Origin: Allochromatium humboldtianum
GTDB taxonomy: Bacteria; Pseudomonadota; Gammaproteobacteria; Chromatiales; Chromatiaceae
Assembly: GCF_013385175.1 (NCBI RefSeq)
Contig: NZ_JABZEO010000013.1
Span: forward strand, 46,357 to 110,356
DNA: 64,000 bases
Direction: 5' to 3'
Of this stretch, positions 60,881-64,000 are shown piece after piece. The position numbers and the translations under genes were made by a program. The first letter of the stretch is position 1; each line of letters starts with the position of its first letter. Under the pieces are notes generated by a model. That model ran no database searches. It was not told the origin of the DNA and saw only the letters and a program-made list of their open reading frames with translations.

Positions 60881-61836
60881 GACAGATACTGATATCGATC
60901 GCTCTGATCGGCCTCGCCGGCTGCGGCCAGGATCCGAACACGGCCGTCGGCACGCTCGAATGGGACCGGGTCGAGCTGATCGCCGAGCTCTCCGAGCCGA
61001 TCGTCGAGATCCGGCACCGTGAGGGCGACCGACTCGCCGAGGGCGAGATCATCCTGAGGCTCGATCCGCGTCGGGCGCAGGCGCGACTGGACGCGGCACG
61101 GGCCGCCCGCGAGCAGGCCGAGGCCCGTCTGGCCGAACTCGAGCGCGGACCCCGCGTCGAGCGCATCGCCGAGGCTCGGGCCAGACTGAGCGGCGCCCGG
61201 GACGACCTGGAGATACGGGAGCGCGAGTTCGAGCGGCTCGCGGCCCTGCTTAAGCGCAAGCTCACCAGCCCCGATTCGGTGGACGCCGCCCGCCGTCTGC
61301 GCGACCAGGCACGCAGCGAGCAGGACCGGGCCGGCGCCGCGCTCGCCGAGCTGGAGCACGGCACCACCGCCGAGGAGCTGGACCAGTCCCGGGCGGCACT
61401 GGCCCAGGCGCGCGCCAGCGAGCGCGAGCGGGGGCTCGATCTGGAACGCCTGACCGTCCGCTCGCCACGCGACGGACGGCTCGACGACCTGCCTTACCGT
61501 CTCGGCGAACAGCCGGCTGTCGGCAAGGTCGTCGCCCTGATGCTCGCCGGACCCACCCCCTATGCCAGGGTCTACGTGCCCGAGGCGATCCGCGCCCGGG
61601 TCGCGCCCGGCACCGGCGCCAGCATCGCGGTCGACGGTCTCGACACGCCCTTCGCCGGCCGGGTGCGCAAGGTGCTCGCCGACCCGGCTTTCACACCCTA
61701 CTACGCGCTCACCGAGCGCGATCGCGGACGCCTGACCTATCTGGCCGAGATCGACCTCCAGGACGCGCCCGAATCGCTGCCGGCCGGGGTTCCGCTGGTC
61801 GCCAGCTTCCAGCTCGACACCCCGAGCGCGCCATGA
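60877..61836 (+). CDS. HlyD-type membrane fusion lipoprotein (YbhG-like)
   Basis: A 319-residue periplasmic adaptor of an ABC efflux pump. The N terminus ILISIALIGLAGCG has a lipobox with Cys16. The barrel-sandwich (lipoyl-like) domain starts GTLEWDRVELIAELSEPIVEIRHREGDRLAEGEIILRLDPRRAQARLDAAR. A long coiled-coil hairpin (about residues 62-190) is very Ala/Glu/Arg-rich. It returns at LTVRSPRDGRLDDLPYRLGEQPAVGKVVALML, then a beta-barrel. It would join the inner-membrane ABC pump to an outer-membrane channel; no TolC gene is here. It overlaps the ATPase gene by four bases. Confidence 0.88.
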   Translation: MRQILISIALIGLAGCGQDPNTAVGTLEWDRVELIAELSEPIVEIRHREGDRLAEGEIILRLDPRRAQARLDAARAAREQAEARLAELERGPRVERIAEARARLSGARDDLEIREREFERLAALLKRKLTSPDSVDAARRLRDQARSEQDRAGAALAELEHGTTAEELDQSRAALAQARASERERGLDLERLTVRSPRDGRLDDLPYRLGEQPAVGKVVALMLAGPTPYARVYVPEAIRARVAPGTGASIAVDGLDTPFAGRVRKVLADPAFTPYYALTERDRGRLTYLAEIDLQDAPESLPAGVPLVASFQLDTPSAP

Positions 61837-62771
61837 GCGGCGACTATGCCATCGAGTCCCACGGACTGACGCGCCGCTTCGGCGACTTCACCGCCGTGGA
61901 CCACATCGATCTGCGCATCCCGCGCGCCCAGATTTACGGCTTCCTCGGACCGAACGGATCGGGCAAGTCGACGACCATCCGCATGCTCTGCGGTCTGCTC
62001 ACCCCCTCGGAGGGCGAGGCGCGGGTGCTGGGGCATCCGGTCCCGGGCGACGCCGACGCGCTCAAGCAGCAGATCGGTTACATGACCCAGCGCTTCTCGC
62101 TCTATGAGGATCTGGATGTCCAGGAGAATCTGGACTTCATCGCCGACATCTACTGTCTGCCCCGCAAGACGCGCCGCGCGCGGATCGAGGCCCAGCTGGA
62201 GCGCTATAACCTGATCGAGCAGCGCCGCCAGCGCGCCGGCACCCTGAGCGGCGGCCAGAAGCAGCGGCTAGCGCTCGCCGCCGCCACCCTGCACGCGCCG
62301 CCGCTGCTCTTCCTCGACGAGCCGACCAGCGCGGTCGATCCGCAGAGCCGGCGCGACTTCTGGGAGACGCTCTTCGCGCTGGTCGCCGAGGGCACCACCA
62401 TCCTGGTCTCGACCCACTACATGGACGAGGCCGAGCGCTGTCACCGTCTGGCGATTTTGCAGCGGGGCCGCATCGTCGCCGACGGCACCCCGACCCAGCT
62501 CTATGCCGACATGGACGCCCGGGTGGTGGAGGTGGAGACGGACGCGCCCGGACCGGCGCGCGCGGCGCTGGGCGGACTGGCGCCCATCCTCAGCGTCACC
62601 CAGCTCGGGGTGCGGCTGCGGGTGCTGGTCGCCAGGGCGGTCGAGGATGCGCCCGCGCTGGTGCGCTCGGCGCTGGTGGCGGCCGGCGTCGAGGCCCGGG
62701 TCCAGCCGGTCCATCCGAGCCTGGAGGACGTTTTCGTCCTCGCGACCGATTCCGACGGAGCCGAGTCATGA
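61833..62771 (+). CDS. ABC-2 type transporter ATP-binding protein (YbhF-like half)
   Basis: A 312-residue ATPase with Walker A GPNGSGKSTTIRM, Q-loop YMTQRFSLYEDLDVQENL, signature LSGGQKQRLALAA and Walker B LLFLDEPTSAVDP, followed by the H-loop STHYMDEAERC. The accessory C-terminal domain (about 225-312) is typical of drug-export (DrrA/CcmA-like) ATPases. Unlike E. coli YbhF it has only one nucleotide-binding domain, so two copies would pair in the pump. It overlaps both neighbours by four bases. Confidence 0.9.
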   Translation: MSGDYAIESHGLTRRFGDFTAVDHIDLRIPRAQIYGFLGPNGSGKSTTIRMLCGLLTPSEGEARVLGHPVPGDADALKQQIGYMTQRFSLYEDLDVQENLDFIADIYCLPRKTRRARIEAQLERYNLIEQRRQRAGTLSGGQKQRLALAAATLHAPPLLFLDEPTSAVDPQSRRDFWETLFALVAEGTTILVSTHYMDEAERCHRLAILQRGRIVADGTPTQLYADMDARVVEVETDAPGPARAALGGLAPILSVTQLGVRLRVLVARAVEDAPALVRSALVAAGVEARVQPVHPSLEDVFVLATDSDGAES

Positions 62772-63871
62772 GCCGCTGTCTCACCCGACTGACCGCGATC
62801 CTCTTCAAAGAGGTGCGGCAGCTGCGCCGCGATCGTCTCACCTTCGGCATGATCGTCGGCATCCCGCTGATCCAGCTGATGCTGTTCGGCTACGCCATCA
62901 ACACCGACGTGCGCCACCTGCCGGCCGGGGTGGCCGATCAGGCTCAGACCTCGCTGTCACGGGCGCTGATCGCCGACAGTCAGGCGACCCAGGTGGTGGA
63001 TATCCATCGAACGGTGAGCGGACCCGAGGAACTGGAGCGGCTGCTGCGGCGCGGTGAGATCGCGGTCGGCCTCCACATCCCGCCCGACTTCGGGCGCCGG
63101 TTGCAGGATCCGGAGCGCCCGGCCGCCCAACTGCTGGCCGACGGCACCGATCCGGTCGTCCTGATGGCGGCCCGTCAGCTCGCTCAGATCACGCTCGACT
63201 ACGACACGGCGCCGGAGCGGCCGAGCGGGGAGCCGGTCTTTGAGGTCCGCAGCTTCTACAACCCGGAGCGGCGCTCGGCGCTCAACATCGTGCCCGGTCT
63301 GATCGGGGTCATCCTGACCCTGACGATGGTGCTCTTCACCGCGGTCGCCATCGTCCGCGAGGCCGAGCGCGGCAATCTGGAGCTGTTGATCAACACCCCG
63401 GTGCGCAGCCTCGAGCTGATGATCGGCAAGATCATCCCCTACGTGCTCATCGGGCTGGTGCAGGTGAGCATCATCCTGGCCCTCGGGATGCTGCTGTTCG
63501 GCGTGCCGGTGCGGGGCGCGCTCTATCAGGTCTATCTCGCCGCGCTGCTTTTCATCGCCGCCAACCTGACCCTGGGGCTGGTCATCTCCACTGCCGCCAA
63601 GACGCAGTTCCAGGCGATGCAGATGACCTTCTTCTTCTTCCTGCCCTCGATCCTGCTTTCGGGATTCATGTTCCCTTTCGCCGGGATGCCCAAGGCCGCC
63701 CAGTATTTGTCCGAGCTGCTGCCGCTGACCCATTTCATTCGGATGATCCGGGGGATCATGCTGCGTGGGGCCAGCTTGGCGGATATGCCGGGGGAGGTGC
63801 TGGCGCTGGTCGTCTTTGCGGGGGTGACGTTGACGCTGGCGGTGTCGCGGTTTAGTAAGACGTTGGATTGA
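62768..63871 (+). CDS. ABC-2 type transporter permease (YbhS/YbhR-like)
   Basis: A 367-residue inner-membrane permease. It has one N-terminal helix (about 25-42; EVRQLRRDRLTFGMIVGIPLIQLMLFGYAINTDVRHLP), a large periplasmic domain (about 45-175), then five helices containing VPGLIGVILTLTMVLFTAVAIVREAERGNLELLINTPVRSLELMIGKIIPYVL, the ABC-2 family signature. E. coli has two permeases (YbhS and YbhR); here only one is encoded before the window turns AT-rich, so a homodimer is likely. It is the last gene of the operon. Confidence 0.9.
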   Translation: MSRCLTRLTAILFKEVRQLRRDRLTFGMIVGIPLIQLMLFGYAINTDVRHLPAGVADQAQTSLSRALIADSQATQVVDIHRTVSGPEELERLLRRGEIAVGLHIPPDFGRRLQDPERPAAQLLADGTDPVVLMAARQLAQITLDYDTAPERPSGEPVFEVRSFYNPERRSALNIVPGLIGVILTLTMVLFTAVAIVREAERGNLELLINTPVRSLELMIGKIIPYVLIGLVQVSIILALGMLLFGVPVRGALYQVYLAALLFIAANLTLGLVISTAAKTQFQAMQMTFFFFLPSILLSGFMFPFAGMPKAAQYLSELLPLTHFIRMIRGIMLRGASLADMPGEVLALVVFAGVTLTLAVSRFSKTLD

Positions 63872-64000
63872 GCAGGATGTCGAACAAGCGATTAAGGCAT
63901 TTCACTCCAGACACATCAGTTAAGTTGTTAAAAAGCGAGGTTTTCGCCATAAAAATCACTCATTAGCAGGCTTGCTTGAGATTCAATTTTTTTAAAATAA
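63872..64000. other. AT-rich intergenic end of the window
   Basis: After the permease stop the base composition drops sharply in GC, ending in AATTTTTTTAAAATAA-like sequence. No gene or clear terminator can be assigned; the sequence is cut by the window. Confidence 0.5.

Overview
The window is about 64 kb of GC-rich chromosome from a gammaproteobacterium. Gene order and content (tig-clpP-clpX-lon-hupB-tRNA-ppiD, ftsK-lolA, IscR, PrmB) are gammaproteobacterial. An oxygen-independent HemN, a hydrogenase maturation protease, a CoA-persulfide-reductase-like flavoprotein, a carotenoid-type glycosyltransferase and a membrane multiheme cytochrome operon fit a purple sulfur bacterium (Chromatiaceae, Allochromatium/Thiocystis-like). 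The lineage is an inference; there is no rRNA or photosynthesis operon here to fix it. I saw no insertion sequence, prophage or CRISPR array; nearly all of the window reads as core chromosome.

Layout. 1-5.2 kb (minus): an amino-acid-type binding protein, an ArsB/NhaD-type permease, a truncated unknown gene, a Do-type periplasmic protease and MobA. 5.4-9 kb: a YyaL-like thioredoxin-fold protein, an isoprenylcysteine-methyltransferase-like membrane protein and exonuclease III. 9-14 kb (minus): a polyamine cluster (carboxynorspermidine decarboxylase, carboxy(nor)spermidine dehydrogenase, PLP basic amino acid decarboxylase). 14-24 kb: an Hsp20 gene under a CIRCE operator with a thermometer-like leader, phosphoglucomutase, HtpG, adenylate kinase, thioredoxin, a YqiB-like protein, IscR with its own type 1 box, PrmB and HemN. 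24-33 kb: trigger factor, ClpP, ClpX, Lon, HU, tRNA-Val, tRNA-Asp and PpiD. 33-41 kb: FabI and a Yej/Dpp-like peptide ABC transporter. 41-50 kb: DUF2061 protein, Dps, a degenerate EAL protein, a 650-base gene-free leader, a cold-shock protein, FtsK, LolA and a CoA-disulfide/persulfide reductase. 49-52.7 kb: a CrtQ-like glycosyltransferase, CobD, a truncated CobT-like protein, and a convergent hydrogenase maturation protease overlapping it. 53-57.6 kb: a four-gene operon with 4-base overlaps encoding a heptaheme cytochrome c, a cytochrome b, an octaheme OTR-family cytochrome c and a metallo-beta-lactamase-fold protein. 57.6-60 kb: a GGDEF gene remnant and an orphan TPP-dependent E1 alpha/beta pair. 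60.2-63.9 kb: a TetR regulator with a YbhG/F/S-like efflux operon.

Two themes stand out. The first is protein quality control: Do protease, Hsp20, HtpG, trigger factor, ClpXP, Lon and PpiD, with the Hsp20 gene showing both HrcA-type transcriptional control and a ROSE-like leader. The second is respiratory and sulfur-linked redox chemistry. The 53-57.6 kb operon is the best candidate for an undescribed system: a membrane quinone module (cytochrome b plus heptaheme cytochrome) wired to a membrane-anchored octaheme enzyme, with a translationally coupled cytoplasmic metallohydrolase.
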